Shown in pieces: positions 1 to 8,464 of a DNA stretch of 64,000 bases. A model generated the notes under the pieces. That model saw only the letters and a list, made by a program, of their open reading frames with translations. It was not told the origin of the DNA and made no database searches. How positions within the stretch are numbered: the first letter of the stretch is position 1; the number at the start of each line of letters is the position of its first letter. Position numbers and translations under genes: made by a program. Origin of the DNA: Cytobacillus oceanisediminis. Its GTDB lineage: Bacteria > Bacillota > Bacilli > Bacillales > Cytobacillaceae. The DNA is taken from assembly GCF_003182355.1 (NCBI RefSeq), contig NZ_QGTW01000003.1:62001-126000 (forward strand), given 5' to 3'.

Positions 1-509
1 TCCTCAATCATTGCAGAGGTTACGTTTACTTCAATTCCATCTGGTGCAATGGCATCCAGCATCTTTATGAAGCCTTGAAAATCAATGACTGCAGTATGGT
101 CAATTGGCACGCCAAAGTTTTTTTCAATCGTTTCTTTTAATAATTCCTTGCCGCCCATATAGTAGGCATGGTTAAGCTTGCTAAAGGTGTAGGAATAGTC
201 AGGAATTTTTACGTAGCTGTCCCTCATCAGGGAGACCAATTTGATCGTATCTCCTGAAGGCTCATACCTGGCAAGCAAGATCGCGTCAGAACGGGAATCT
301 TCTTCTCCCCGGCTATCAACACCGATTAATAAAAAGTTTCTGGTTTCATTTGCAATTTTAAAAGGATTCTTACCCTGATTTATTTCTTCAGAAATATTTT
401 CCGGCTGGCTATTTTCAGAAAGCTCTTTAGAATTTTCTTTTTGGAGGAAAGAAGTACAGCCAGAAAGGATTGCTGCAGCAAGCATAAATACAATCAAAAT
501 TTTCTTCAA
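1..509 (-). CDS. LCP-family (LytR-CpsA-Psr) lipoprotein, N-terminal part
   Basis: The gene starts at 509 and runs off the left edge, so only the first 169 codons are visible. The start is TTG, placed by an AGGGGTGA-type ribosome binding site a few bases upstream. Residues 1-18 form a lipoprotein signal ending in the lipobox LSGC (Cys18), followed by an acidic, Ser/Glu/Asn-rich linker. From residue 60 the LCP core begins: LLIGVDSR (60-67), RSDAILLARYEP (73-84) and SLMRDSYVKIP (93-103). These carry the Asp and Arg residues that bind pyrophosphate and magnesium in the family. LCP enzymes usually attach wall teichoic acid or other glycopolymers to peptidoglycan. A lipid anchor instead of the usual transmembrane helix is less common. 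The C-terminal end is outside the window. Confidence 0.85.
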   Translation of the reverse strand, partial: MKKILIVFMLAAAILSGCTSFLQKENSKELSENSQPENISEEINQGKNPFKIANETRNFLLIGVDSRGEEDSRSDAILLARYEPSGDTIKLVSLMRDSYVKIPDYSYTFSKLNHAYYMGGKELLKETIEKNFGVPIDHTAVIDFQGFIKMLDAIAPDGIEVNVTSAMIE

Positions 510-619
510 GTTAGTCACCCCTGTGAATTAATGCTCATAGTTTAAGTATAGTATCATTGTTGGAAAGAAAATTGCTTTATATACCCATTTTCTATAGAAG
601 CAATACATGATTTCATACA

Positions 620-652
620 AAAAAAGCCCTCCAAAAATTGGAGAGCTTTTTC
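620..652 (-). terminator. Rho-independent terminator of ctpA
   Basis: An imperfect stem (AGC, CTCCAA / TTGGAG, GCT) is flanked by A-rich and T-rich tracts directly after the ctpA stop codon at 654. It could also work for transcription from the left. Confidence 0.75.
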
Positions 653-653
653 A

Positions 654-2150
654 TTAAGAATCGATTTGCTTTTTTAAAATATCAGCAGCTTTTTGAATTT
701 GTGTATCATTTTCGTCGATTTTCTCACGAAGTCTTTCCATCAGCTTGATTGTAGACTGTCCTGCTAACACTCCAGTTTCTTCAAGTTTTTCAGCAGCCTG
801 GAATTTTTTAACGGCCTGCTCTGTCTTTTCATCGAAGAAACCATCTTCTCTGCCAGGTTTATATCCAAGTGCCTTCAGCATTTGCTGTGCTGCTTTAACC
901 TGATTAGAAGAAGAAGAAAGCTTTAATTCTGTATCAGGATTAATAAATGGCAATGTTGCATATTCCGGCAAGGATACTTTATGGTCAGGAGTTATTCCCT
1001 TTTTATGAATCCAATTGCCGTCAGGTGTAAGCCATTTTTCTGTAGTAAACTTCATGTTGGAGCCATCGGAGAAATCCTGTGCACGCTGGACCGTTCCTTT
1101 CCCGAACGATTTTTCCCCAACAAGCGGAACATCCGCTGATTCATTGACAGCTGCGGCCAAAATTTCTGATGCACTAGCGCTTCCTTTATCGATGACAACA
1201 ACTAAAGGAATATTAGGGTTTTCTTCCTTTGTTGATTTAACTTCTTCTCTGTTGCCATTGCGATCCTCAATCTGGAATAAGATTTCACCTTCAGGCACGA
1301 ATAGACTTGAAATTTTAACTGCTTGATCCAGCAAGCCGCCTGGATTTTGTCTCAAATCAAGGATTAAGCCTTTCATTCCTTGCTGCTGCAGCTCATTCAG
1401 AGTCTCAACAAGTTCTTTAGAGGTATTTTCTGAGAAGGTGGTAATTTGCACCTTTGCAATTCCATCCTCCAGCATTTCGCCATACACGGTTTCAAGCGGG
1501 ATTGTATCGCGCGTAATGGAGATATTCATTGGTTCATCCACACCAGGGCGCTGAACAGCAAGTTCAACCTTTGTGCCTTTTTCACCTCTGATCAGCATCA
1601 CTGCTTCTGTTGAACTCATCCCCTGCAGACTCTTTCCATCTACTGACAGAACCTTGTCATTCGGTCTAAGTCCTGCTTTCTCTGCTGGGGAGCCTTTTAA
1701 TGGCGAAACAATCACAATATAGCCTTCCTGCTCCTGAATTTCAGCACCGATTCCCTCAAAAGAGGATGAGATGCTTTGATGGAAGCTTTTCGCTTCCTCC
1801 TCATCCATATAATCCGAATAAGGATCATCCAGAGCTTCAAGCATCCCGTTGATAGCACCGTTTATAAGGTTTTCCTGGTCTACTTCCTGGAAATAGTTTG
1901 CTTTAAGCGTATCATAAGCTGTATAAAGCTTATCGAATTCCCTTCTCTCACTGGTTCCTACATCTACTGCTTTCTCATCTCCAAATGCAAGGGCAAATGT
2001 AGTAATGCCCGCTGATAAAAAGACGATAAAAAACAGCAGCATAACAAAATGAAACTTTTTCATGCGGATAAAACCGGAGTTGTTTTTATCCGGAGTTTCA
2101 GATGTTCCTTTGTTTAAATCCTCATTTTGCAAACTCTTCACCACTTTCAT
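654..2150 (-). CDS. ctpA: C-terminal processing protease, S41 family (CtpA/CtpB type)
   Basis: This 498-residue secreted serine protease has a cytoplasmic N-terminus of about 32 residues and one membrane helix (about 33-56). It continues with an S41 N-terminal helical region, a PDZ domain (about 125-210) and the S41 catalytic core. A C-terminal peptidoglycan-binding domain follows (about 415-472). The catalytic residues are readable: Ser326 in GSASASEI, Lys351 in GKGTVQ and Gln355. Their spacing (25 and 4) equals that of Ser309/Lys334/Gln338 in B. subtilis CtpB. Family members process SpoIVFA during sporulation or degrade envelope proteins. Placement two genes before yodJ matches B. subtilis ctpA, so that symbol is preferred, but ctpB is possible. 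The chosen ATG lacks a convincing ribosome binding site, so the cytoplasmic tail could be shorter. Confidence 0.9.
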   Translation of the reverse strand: MKVVKSLQNEDLNKGTSETPDKNNSGFIRMKKFHFVMLLFFIVFLSAGITTFALAFGDEKAVDVGTSERREFDKLYTAYDTLKANYFQEVDQENLINGAINGMLEALDDPYSDYMDEEEAKSFHQSISSSFEGIGAEIQEQEGYIVIVSPLKGSPAEKAGLRPNDKVLSVDGKSLQGMSSTEAVMLIRGEKGTKVELAVQRPGVDEPMNISITRDTIPLETVYGEMLEDGIAKVQITTFSENTSKELVETLNELQQQGMKGLILDLRQNPGGLLDQAVKISSLFVPEGEILFQIEDRNGNREEVKSTKEENPNIPLVVVIDKGSASASEILAAAVNESADVPLVGEKSFGKGTVQRAQDFSDGSNMKFTTEKWLTPDGNWIHKKGITPDHKVSLPEYATLPFINPDTELKLSSSSNQVKAAQQMLKALGYKPGREDGFFDEKTEQAVKKFQAAEKLEETGVLAGQSTIKLMERLREKIDENDTQIQKAADILKKQIDS

Positions 2151-2296
2151 GACCGTAAAATTACTATGTACAATCCTTAATGATTAGAATAACATTTTTA
2201 TCGAAAAAATAACAAAGAAAAATGCACTAAACCCATTTCTTAAAATTGTTCCCTTGTCTGGATATGAAATTCTATTATGCCGCCATGCCTTAAAAG

Positions 2297-2323
2297 AGCG
2301 CTTAGCGAAATTAGCTAAGCGCT
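2297..2323 (-). terminator. Terminator after copZ
   Basis: A perfect 10-bp stem AGCGCTTAGC / GCTAAGCGCT with a 7-base loop lies 8 bases past the copZ stop. On the minus strand it is followed by a T-rich run. Confidence 0.8.
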
Positions 2324-2330
2324 TTCTATA

Positions 2331-2537
2331 TCAGGCTACTCCATAGCCTTGATCCTCGACTGCATTTATTAGGTTTTCCTTTGCTGCTTTTTCTGGATCA
2401 TACTCCACTTCAACCTGTTCATCATGGAAAGCAACTGAGACACTTGCCACACCATCAACAGACATTAGTGCATTTTTGACCGCTTCCTCACAATGGCTGC
2501 AAGTCATGCCCACAACCTTTAATGAAACCTTTTCCAA
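2331..2537 (-). CDS. copZ: Copper chaperone CopZ-like HMA-domain protein
   Basis: The protein has 68 residues from a TTG start. This TTG is preferred over an upstream TTG because it sits 8 bases after GGAGG. It consists of a single heavy-metal-associated ferredoxin-like fold with the Cu(I)-binding motif MTCSHC near the N-terminus and the usual DQGYGVA end. B. subtilis CopZ is about the same size and hands Cu(I) to the ATPase CopA and the repressor CsoR. Neither copA nor csoR is next to it here, so it is an orphan chaperone gene at this locus. The metal is inferred from the family; MerP-like proteins share the motif. Confidence 0.85.
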   Translation of the reverse strand: MEKVSLKVVGMTCSHCEEAVKNALMSVDGVASVSVAFHDEQVEVEYDPEKAAKENLINAVEDQGYGVA

Positions 2538-2702
2538 AATCAACGCCTCCTTCTTGCCAGTTAACCTTAATATATTATTACCTCAATAGACGGAGAGGAT
2601 AAACATAATCTGGTTTTTACGCAGCTGCATGTTCGCATGTTCGCATAAATGGTAAATTGATTAGCGGCAAGTATTGAAGGAATTGTCTTTGGATGGGTGG
2701 GT

Positions 2703-2793
2703 GATTAACTACCTTTTTCTTAGGGTGGGCCTTATTTCGACGTTATTCCATTTGATAAACTACCATATTTCTAAGGGTGGTGCTATGACGATT
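2703..2793. repeat. Two degenerate copies of the 52-bp GATTAAC repeat
   Basis: Two imperfect units about 51 bp apart (starting near 2703 and 2754) resemble the 52-bp tandem array at 14494-14925. Each has GAT(T/A)AACTACC, then a T-rich stretch, then AAGGGTGG or TAGGGTGG, then a (T)TTCGACG or TGACG block. They lie between copZ and the GNAT remnant and overlap no convincing gene. Confidence 0.6.
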
Positions 2794-2795
2794 TT

Positions 2796-3324
2796 CATAA
2801 TACATAATCCAGTTTCTTATAAAAAACCTTTGCATCATGCTTCACATGATTAAAGAGCAGATGTTTTTCAAGTATTTTCCCTTCTTGAAATCCGTTTTTC
2901 TTCAAAGCTCGGCTTGATGCTCTATTAAAAGCCAAGGTAAGAGCCTTCAGCATTTTAAGCCGAGAACCTTTTTCGCTTGTCTGCTGATTAATCTCACTGC
3001 TTCGGACGCATAACCGGTACCTTTAAACTTTTGCGCAATCCGGTAGCCGATCTCTTCTTCTAATGTTTCACGATCAATATTATAAATATTGATACATCCG
3101 GCAATTTACCGTTTTTTATTTATTAACAAATACAAATAATACTCATCATCGTTCCTTGATTACCCCCATTTCCAGAATAGACGAGATGATCGACTCTTTG
3201 AATAGTACCCTTTACCGTGGGAAGGAACAAACTGTTTAAATACTGTTTTCCTTTTCAAACTCCAGGATTTTTTCAGCAAATCCAACTGTAAGTTCTTTAA
3301 GAAAAATCACTATAATCCCTCATT
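2796..3324 (-). pseudogene. Decayed GNAT acetyltransferase (RimJ/RimL type)
   Basis: Reading the minus strand in changing frames gives recognisable pieces of a RimJ-like N-acetyltransferase. In order they are KELTVGFAEKILEFEKENSI, DEYYLYLLINKK, AGCINIYNIDRETLEEEIGY, RIAQKFKGTGYASEAVRL, then MLKALTLAFNRASSRALKKN and an end in KVFYKKLDYVL followed by TGA at 2796. The acetyl-CoA loop (Q-K-x-K-G-T-G-Y-A) and the typical NRASSRALKKNGF motif are intact. At least one in-frame TAA and several frameshifts separate the pieces. No single start gives a full product, so the gene is dead unless the assembly is wrong here. Confidence 0.8.
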
Positions 3325-3524
3325 TTGACCGACTTTCTTTGAGTTTAGCCATCTTTATGGAAATATCAAGAAAAATAAAAGATTAATTGTTTTGCCAGTA
3401 TAAACATATTTTATTATATGACCTGCTTTTTCAAATGGCCCGCCCGCCTTCTCCGTTTCCCTTTCAGCAGCCCGCTGCAAACCTCATGAGTTCCAGCCTT
3501 TCTATTTTAAAGGAGTGATCACAT

Positions 3525-3770
3525 ATGATAACCGCCTTATTATGGCTTAGCTTTGCCCTTTCTCTTATCAGCCTGATTGCCGGTATAATGAATCAGTCGT
3601 GGAAGCTTGCATTTTTCAGCAGCATCCTCCTGCTTCCCTTGGCTTTCTACTTATCAGGTGCAGAGAACGGCCTCCGCTACCTAATGTTTCTTCCTGCCGT
3701 TCCTTTTATTCTGGCAATCATTTATTTTTTTCAAACAGGCCAAAAAGGCCAAAAGCAAAAAGGAAATTGA
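3525..3770 (+). CDS. Small membrane protein, function unknown
   Basis: This 81-residue protein begins at an ATG 9 bases after AAAGGAG. It is almost entirely hydrophobic, with three likely membrane helices (about residues 3-22, 27-44 and 50-68), and ends in a basic, glutamine-rich tail. It is convergent with yodJ and shares that gene's terminator. No family was recognised. The good ribosome binding site, length and terminator make it a likely real gene. Confidence 0.65.
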   Translation: MITALLWLSFALSLISLIAGIMNQSWKLAFFSSILLLPLAFYLSGAENGLRYLMFLPAVPFILAIIYFFQTGQKGQKQKGN

Positions 3771-3800
3771 AAAGAGGCCTTAAATCAGGCCTCTAAATTT
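3768..3800. terminator. Bidirectional terminator between the 3525 gene and yodJ
   Basis: The stem AGAGGCCT / AGGCCTCT has a 6-base loop, with A-rich left and T-rich right flanks. It lies between two convergent genes and overlaps the yodJ stop codon. Confidence 0.8.
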
Positions 3801-4683
3801 TCTTTACGATATTAAAGTATTCTTCAAGCGTCCACTTCTTTTCATAAATGACTGCAGCTGCATCAGCGCCGACATAGCGGAAATGCCAAGGCTCATATTT
3901 GTACCCAGTAATGCTTTCTTTTCCTTTTGGATATCGGAGAATGAATCCGTAGCGGTGAGCATTTTCAGCAAGCCACTTTCCTTCCTTTGTTTCTCCGAAT
4001 TTTTCAGACAACTCCAATTTGGCGCTTCGGCTGGAAATATCCATTGATAGACCTGTCTGGTGTTCACTGCTCCCTGGAAAGGCTACTGCCTGCACAGCTT
4101 TTTCTTCCCCGACTCTGCTTACTTCTGCCTCAAATACCTGGGTCTGCCGATCAAAAGAGCGGTATCCTGAAACGGCAAATAGTTCAACTCCGTTTTGCTG
4201 TGCTTCTTTAAAAAGCTTTTCTAAAGCAACTGCAGCATCCTGGCGCAAATAGCTTTTTTCCAAATCTAAATCACCGTATGAAAAGGAAACATCCGGTATA
4301 ACCAATTGAGAAGGTTCATAGCCATCTGGAAGGCTGAATTGCTTATTCACAAGAACCATAACGTTCTCGGGGTTTTGGATTACATTTTTCCCGTTAACTA
4401 CTTTAACATCATTGAAGTACGAAGCTTCCAATGAAAGAGGATCCTTTTCGGCAGGAGGTTCATTATTGTTATCTGTGCCGGCATCCCCGGAAGCCTTATC
4501 AGTATTATTCTCTGCCTCTTGTGGAGATTCTTCTTTCCCCTGGTTGTCCTCCATACTCTTATCTTCCTGCAGGAAAGGTACTTTTTCGATTAGCGGCTTT
4601 ACTTTATCCATATATGGATCCAGTTGGCTGCAGCCAGAGAGAAACAGGCTAAGCGTTCCCGCTAATAATAAAATCTTTTTCAT
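3793..4683 (-). CDS. yodJ: D-alanyl-D-alanine carboxypeptidase, VanY/M15B family, lipoprotein
   Basis: This 296-residue lipoprotein has signal residues 1-17 and lipidated Cys18 in LSGC. A low-complexity acidic linker (about 40-85) follows. The M15B zinc peptidase domain spans about 110-296. Zinc ligands are readable as His208 (EHQTG), Asp215 (SMDIS) and His267 (EPWHFRY), with Glu264 as the likely catalytic base; SGYRS at 172-176 is also typical. Such enzymes trim the terminal D-Ala from peptidoglycan stem peptides outside the membrane. Its position beside deoD matches B. subtilis yodJ. Confidence 0.9.
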   Translation of the reverse strand: MKKILLLAGTLSLFLSGCSQLDPYMDKVKPLIEKVPFLQEDKSMEDNQGKEESPQEAENNTDKASGDAGTDNNNEPPAEKDPLSLEASYFNDVKVVNGKNVIQNPENVMVLVNKQFSLPDGYEPSQLVIPDVSFSYGDLDLEKSYLRQDAAVALEKLFKEAQQNGVELFAVSGYRSFDRQTQVFEAEVSRVGEEKAVQAVAFPGSSEHQTGLSMDISSRSAKLELSEKFGETKEGKWLAENAHRYGFILRYPKGKESITGYKYEPWHFRYVGADAAAVIYEKKWTLEEYFNIVKKI

Positions 4684-4845
4684 TCATTTCACCTATCTTC
4701 AAATTTCTTTGCAACATTACTATTTTAACACTACTCGTCAACTATTCCATCCCTCTGAAAAAAACAGGACAAACGGCACAGAGCCTGCATTAATCATTCA
4801 ATTAATAATCATCGCCAAATGAATTCCAATTTAATTGAAATAATA

Positions 4846-4878
4846 AAAAAACTGGCTCATTATTTTGAACCAGTTTTT
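4846..4878 (-). terminator. Terminator of deoD
   Basis: The stem AAAAACTGGCTCA / TTGAACCAGTTTTT lies just after the deoD stop codon. Confidence 0.8.
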
Positions 4879-4884
4879 CAGTGC

Positions 4885-5589
4885 TTATTCCTTAATAGCC
4901 GCCTCGAGTGCAACTTCAATCATTTCATTGAAAGTCGTTTGTCTTTCTTCAGCTGTTGTTTCTTCGCCAGTTAAGATATGGTCGCTTACTGTCAGGACGG
5001 ATAAAGCCTTGCGGTCAAACTTCGCAGCAAGCGTGTAAAGCGCAGCTGTTTCCATTTCAATGGCAAGAATTTGATATTTAGCCCATTTTTCAAGTTCGGC
5101 GTTGTCATTATAGAACATATCAGCTGTGAAAACATTTCCGACCTTAAGGTTTAACCCTTTTTCCACACCAGCATCATAAGCTTTTTTCAGCAGGTCGAAG
5201 TTAGCTGTTGGCGCAAAATCCACTCCTCCGAAAGTAAGCCTGTTCATTTGTGAATCCGTGGAAGAGCTCATCGCCAGAATAACATCGCGGACTTTTACAT
5301 CCTTTTGGATCGCACCGCAGGTTCCAACTCTGATTAGGTTCTGGACATTATAGCTTTGCATTAATTCATTAATATATATAGAAATCGAAGGTACCCCCAT
5401 CCCTGTCCCTTGTACAGAAATGCGTTTTCCTTTATATGTTCCTGTATAGCCAAACATGTTGCGGACCTCATTATAGCATTCAGCATTTTCTAGAAATGTT
5501 TCTGCAATATATTTTGCACGCAAAGGATCTCCTGGAAGAAGGACCGTTTCTGCAATTTCATTCTCTTTTGCACCAATATGTACACTCAT
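4885..5589 (-). CDS. deoD: Purine nucleoside phosphorylase, DeoD type
   Basis: The enzyme has 234 residues, the standard length of hexameric bacterial PNP. It splits purine (deoxy)nucleosides with phosphate into base and (deoxy)ribose-1-phosphate for salvage. Visible landmarks are the N-terminal [24 protein letters not shown] block with the glycine-rich phosphate loop, RVGTCGAI in the middle, the MFYND and EMETAAL substrate region, and [10 protein letters not shown], whose Asp acts on the purine N7. The ATG is preceded by GGAGG. It stands as a single gene with its own terminator, as beside yodJ in B. subtilis. Confidence 0.95.
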   Translation of the reverse strand: MSVHIGAKENEIAETVLLPGDPLRAKYIAETFLENAECYNEVRNMFGYTGTYKGKRISVQGTGMGVPSISIYINELMQSYNVQNLIRVGTCGAIQKDVKVRDVILAMSSSTDSQMNRLTFGGVDFAPTANFDLLKKAYDAGVEKGLNLKVGNVFTADMFYNDNAELEKWAKYQILAIEMETAALYTLAAKFDRKALSVLTVSDHILTGEETTAEERQTTFNEMIEVALEAAIKE

Positions 5590-5741
5590 ATATCAAACCT
5601 CCAATTCGTTCTGAAGCCTCTGAAACTGCTTTCAAGTCACACTATACCATATGTGGCATGACTTAGAAACAATTAAGCAAAGGCATGTTTTTTCCCCATA
5701 CGGGAAAGCTATCAATAGCTTTTCCAAAGGAGGTTGTAATC

Positions 5742-5870
5742 ATGCCACAAAAAGGGATGAGCAAAAAACTCAGACAAGCAGTACAGCATGCCAATGAAAC
5801 AACTCCATCATCAAGAGCAAATACTGAGCCACATACATCCAAAACAGTCAAAACAAAAAGCAATAGATAA
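5742..5870 (+). CDS. 42-residue basic protein, function unknown
   Basis: The gene starts at an ATG 7 bases after AAAGGAGG; a longer upstream reading would bypass this site and is less likely. The product is short, hydrophilic and strongly basic (MPQKGMSKKLRQAV at its start) with a Ser/Thr-rich disordered C-terminal half. The next small gene begins 15 bases later, so the two are probably co-transcribed. The pair resembles minor small spore-type proteins in composition only. No family was recognised. Confidence 0.6.
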   Translation: MPQKGMSKKLRQAVQHANETTPSSRANTEPHTSKTVKTKSNR

Positions 5871-5884
5871 AGGGAGGGATTGTG

Positions 5885-6034
5885 ATGGGCAAAAAGCATC
5901 GTAACCGCATAAACTCACCAAAGAAAAATAACCATATCCCTGCAGAAGCAATCATTGCCGAACAGGAAGCCCATGGTAAAGAATATACGGCCAATAAACG
6001 CAAAAACAGCCCTGGGTCCAACATAACAGAATAA
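5885..6034 (+). CDS. 49-residue basic protein, function unknown
   Basis: This follows the 42-residue gene by 15 bases, with its own AGGGAGG site 5 bases before the ATG. The product begins MGKKHRNRINSPKKN and is Lys/Arg/Asn-rich with one predicted helical middle (IPAEAIIAEQEAHGKEY). It has no membrane segment or signal. It is convergent with yodL and ends just before a strong hairpin. Composition suggests a nucleic-acid-associated or spore-core small protein, but that is only an inference. Confidence 0.6.
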   Translation: MGKKHRNRINSPKKNNHIPAEAIIAEQEAHGKEYTANKRKNSPGSNITE

Positions 6035-6054
6035 AGAAGTTTATTTTTTGGAAA

Positions 6055-6090
6055 CTTAAAGAGGAGAGCTCCCCGCTCTCCTCCCGTTTA
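6055..6090. terminator. Terminator between the small basic genes and yodL
   Basis: The perfect 9-bp stem GAGGAGAGC / GCTCTCCTC (6061-6083) has a 5-base loop. The T-rich flank is better on the minus strand, so it mainly serves yodL. It may also stop transcription arriving from the plus strand. Confidence 0.75.
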
Positions 6091-6099
6091 AATTATGTA

Positions 6100-6408
6100 T
6101 TATCGAATATGTATACGATTTATTTCCTCCCAGCCGCCCGGCTTTAGCTGATAATAAAACTGTCCTCTCCGGCCTTCATCAATATAAAGAATGTCTCCCG
6201 TTGAAATAAATCGGCCATTAAAGTCAATTGGGATCCGGTCAGGGACATTAAATCTTCTAAAAACAGAATCAAGGCATTCCTCATGTGTTGATCCCTCGAC
6301 ATTCAAGCGGTAAACTTGCTGAAACCCCTTTTTCTCCCTAAACTCGGGTGTTTGGAAAATCGTCACATCATACTCTTTTCTTCTGATCCTGGTTAATTCC
6401 TTTAGCAT
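6100..6408 (-). CDS. yodL: YodL-like protein
   Basis: The 102-residue protein has no signal or membrane segment. Its sequence (TIFQTPEFREKKGFQQVYRL, then a DRIPIDFNGRFISTGDIL block) fits the YodL family. In B. subtilis, YodL is made during sporulation and alters cell shape through MreB when overproduced. The place between deoD and the yozD/yodN group also matches B. subtilis. It appears to be a single gene with its own terminator. Confidence 0.8.
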   Translation of the reverse strand: MLKELTRIRRKEYDVTIFQTPEFREKKGFQQVYRLNVEGSTHEECLDSVFRRFNVPDRIPIDFNGRFISTGDILYIDEGRRGQFYYQLKPGGWEEINRIHIR

Positions 6409-6754
6409 ATGTCATCCCCCTCAGTTTTGTGGTATCACCCTTTAACTCTTTGAACACTTCTTTTGGTTATGAAGATTTCCTGATGAAATGTTCTATGGCG
6501 ACCATCCTGCCCCTCCTCCAAAAATTTTCGGCTTTATGAAAACTCTATTGCAACCATTCTTCTCATCACTGCATGCAAAATCTAGTACTACTAACATACA
6601 TAAAGTATTTTTATTGTTTAATTAGCCATTTTTCTTGTCGTTTCCTTCATCAAAAAAGTTCTAGTTTTGTCGATTCACGAAAATTTTTATGATGAAACCG
6701 CTTTCAAACGAGTCCACCCCGCATAGTATATACAAAAGACTTTTATAGGGGTGA
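6409..6754. other. Intergenic stretch without a recognised gene
   Basis: About 350 bp lie between the divergent yodL and phosphodiesterase genes. The sequence must hold both promoters. No conserved small gene, riboswitch-like fold or strong inverted repeat was seen. Confidence 0.5.
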
Positions 6755-6760
6755 TGAAAA

Positions 6761-7630
6761 TTGAGGGTTTCTAAAAAGCCATGCTTGTTTTCAATCATTA
6801 TCGGTCTGCTTTTAACGTCATTTTCTTACTTTTTTCAGCCTCTCATGCCCTTTCAATCCATAGCCCATAGGGGAGCGTCCACTTATGCGCCGGAAAATAC
6901 AATAGCATCCTTTGAAAAGGCAGTCGATTTAGGGTTTGATTATATTGAGCTGGATGTGAGGTTCAGCAAAGACGGACACCTAGTTGTCATTCATGATGCA
7001 GACCTTCAAAGGACTACGGACGGGGAAGGGTTTATTGGAGATCTGACTGTTGAAGAAATAAAAAAACTTGACGCTGGTTCGTGGTTTTCCCCTGAATTTG
7101 CGGGGGAAAAAGTTCCACTTCTTAATGAGGTATTAGATCGCTTTACCGGAAAAGTCGGATTATTGATTGAAATGAAAGCTCCGGAAAATCAGCCTGGCAT
7201 GACTGAAGTCCTTGCCGAGATGTTAATGAGCTACAAAAAAAACGGGCAACTCGTAAAAAACATCAAAGTCCAATCCTTCCATGTGAATGAAATGAAAAAA
7301 TTTCACCAGCTTGCTCCAGACATACCGGCAGGCATACTGCTAAGCAAGCAGCTGGATATGTTTCATTTGGCTTCCTACCGCCAATTCGCCTCTTTTCTAT
7401 CTGTCCACCATCTTTTACTCTCCAAATCCTTCATAACACAAGCTGAGTTATTCGGATATGACATATACTCCTGGACCATAAAAAAACAATACCAATTTGC
7501 AGATATGCAGCGGCTCGGCGTTCATGGAATAATCTCTGACGAAGAGAAAAGGCTGCCGCACTCAAGGCTGTATGCGTTAATCACTCCATTTTTAAAAGGA
7601 CAGGATTTTCTAAAAACCTTGCTGACTTAA
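6761..7630 (+). CDS. Membrane-anchored glycerophosphodiester phosphodiesterase (GDPD)
   Basis: The 289-residue protein starts at TTG, placed by GGGGTG about 6 bases upstream; the nearby ATG leads straight to a stop. One N-terminal membrane helix (about 9-26) precedes the GDPD barrel. Active-site residues are in place: His36-Arg37, Glu45-Asn46, Glu63 and Asp65 (ELDV), and His78 in VIHDAD. LLIEMK follows later. Such enzymes hydrolyse glycerophosphodiesters to glycerol-3-phosphate plus alcohol, for lipid turnover or phosphate scavenging. It stands alone and shares a terminator with spo0M. Confidence 0.9.
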   Translation: MRVSKKPCLFSIIIGLLLTSFSYFFQPLMPFQSIAHRGASTYAPENTIASFEKAVDLGFDYIELDVRFSKDGHLVVIHDADLQRTTDGEGFIGDLTVEEIKKLDAGSWFSPEFAGEKVPLLNEVLDRFTGKVGLLIEMKAPENQPGMTEVLAEMLMSYKKNGQLVKNIKVQSFHVNEMKKFHQLAPDIPAGILLSKQLDMFHLASYRQFASFLSVHHLLLSKSFITQAELFGYDIYSWTIKKQYQFADMQRLGVHGIISDEEKRLPHSRLYALITPFLKGQDFLKTLLT

Positions 7631-7644
7631 TTTTTTACAGAATA

Positions 7645-7675
7645 AAAAAAACGATGGGCACTCCCCATCGTTTCT
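7645..7675. terminator. Bidirectional terminator between the GDPD gene and spo0M
   Basis: The stem ACGATGGG / CCCATCGT has a 5-base loop, with an A run on the left and a T-rich run on the right. It lies between convergent genes. Confidence 0.85.
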
Positions 7676-7690
7676 ATTTGTCACAAACTA

Positions 7691-8464
7691 TCAATTGGCA
7701 TATTTTGCTATCATCGATTGAAGCTTTTGCTGCATATAAGGGATATCTCCATTTGTTACTGTAAAACGGACATAAGTTTCATCCATTTCAAGCGCTTCTG
7801 CCAGGAATCCGCCGAGCCCTCTTGCTTTGCGGTCTACCTGAATAAGTATTTCTGTCTCTCCGCTTGGCTGAGGGAAAAATACAACTTCCAATTCATCAAG
7901 GCGGCCTCTAAAAGGCCCGGATACCGGCACAAATTCAAACTCCTGTATAAATGGAAGCCTGTGGCGAAGACGGTTCGGAGCCTGCTCGCATTCAGCTTCC
8001 CGTAAACGGAATCCCATATTGGATACAGCGTTTAAAACCGAATCCATTAACGGATTGGGAACCACTCTGATAAAATCCTGATCTGTTGGGTCCACCGCAT
8101 TTTTAATATCCAGCCCAGTGGCAACCCATATTTTCGTCTTGCCAAAAGATAACGGGGTATCAGAAGGCAAATTAAAGGTAAACGGAATTTCCTTACGCTC
8201 ATTTGCAGCAAGGGTAAAAGATTCCGCCAGCCTGAAACGGTCAATCAACCCTGAGACTGTATACTTTTTATCATCTGATTCCTTTATATAAGTTGTATTC
8301 AATGAAAGATAAATATCGTCTATTTTCTGTTCGGTATTACCGCCTGTAATTTCAACAACACCCTTTAAAGCTTCTCCTGGAGTAACAGTATCTCTTTCAA
8401 GCTTGGTATCCACTTTTGCAGATCCAATTCCCACACTTGCCAAGACCTTGTTAAAAAATGACAT
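7691..8464 (-). CDS. spo0M: Sporulation-control protein Spo0M
   Basis: The 257-residue protein is nearly the B. subtilis length (258). It has the N-terminal SpoOM arrestin-like beta-sandwich domain (MSFFNKVLASVGIGSAKVDT, then TPGEALKGVVEITGG) and the C-terminal half ending in an amphipathic region (YMQQKLQSMIAKY). Spo0M affects entry into sporulation and cell-cycle control in Bacillus by an unclear mechanism. The ATG has an AGGGAGA-type site. In B. subtilis spo0M lies elsewhere, so its position here is a rearrangement. Confidence 0.92.
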   Translation of the reverse strand: MSFFNKVLASVGIGSAKVDTKLERDTVTPGEALKGVVEITGGNTEQKIDDIYLSLNTTYIKESDDKKYTVSGLIDRFRLAESFTLAANERKEIPFTFNLPSDTPLSFGKTKIWVATGLDIKNAVDPTDQDFIRVVPNPLMDSVLNAVSNMGFRLREAECEQAPNRLRHRLPFIQEFEFVPVSGPFRGRLDELEVVFFPQPSGETEILIQVDRKARGLGGFLAEALEMDETYVRFTVTNGDIPYMQQKLQSMIAKYAN

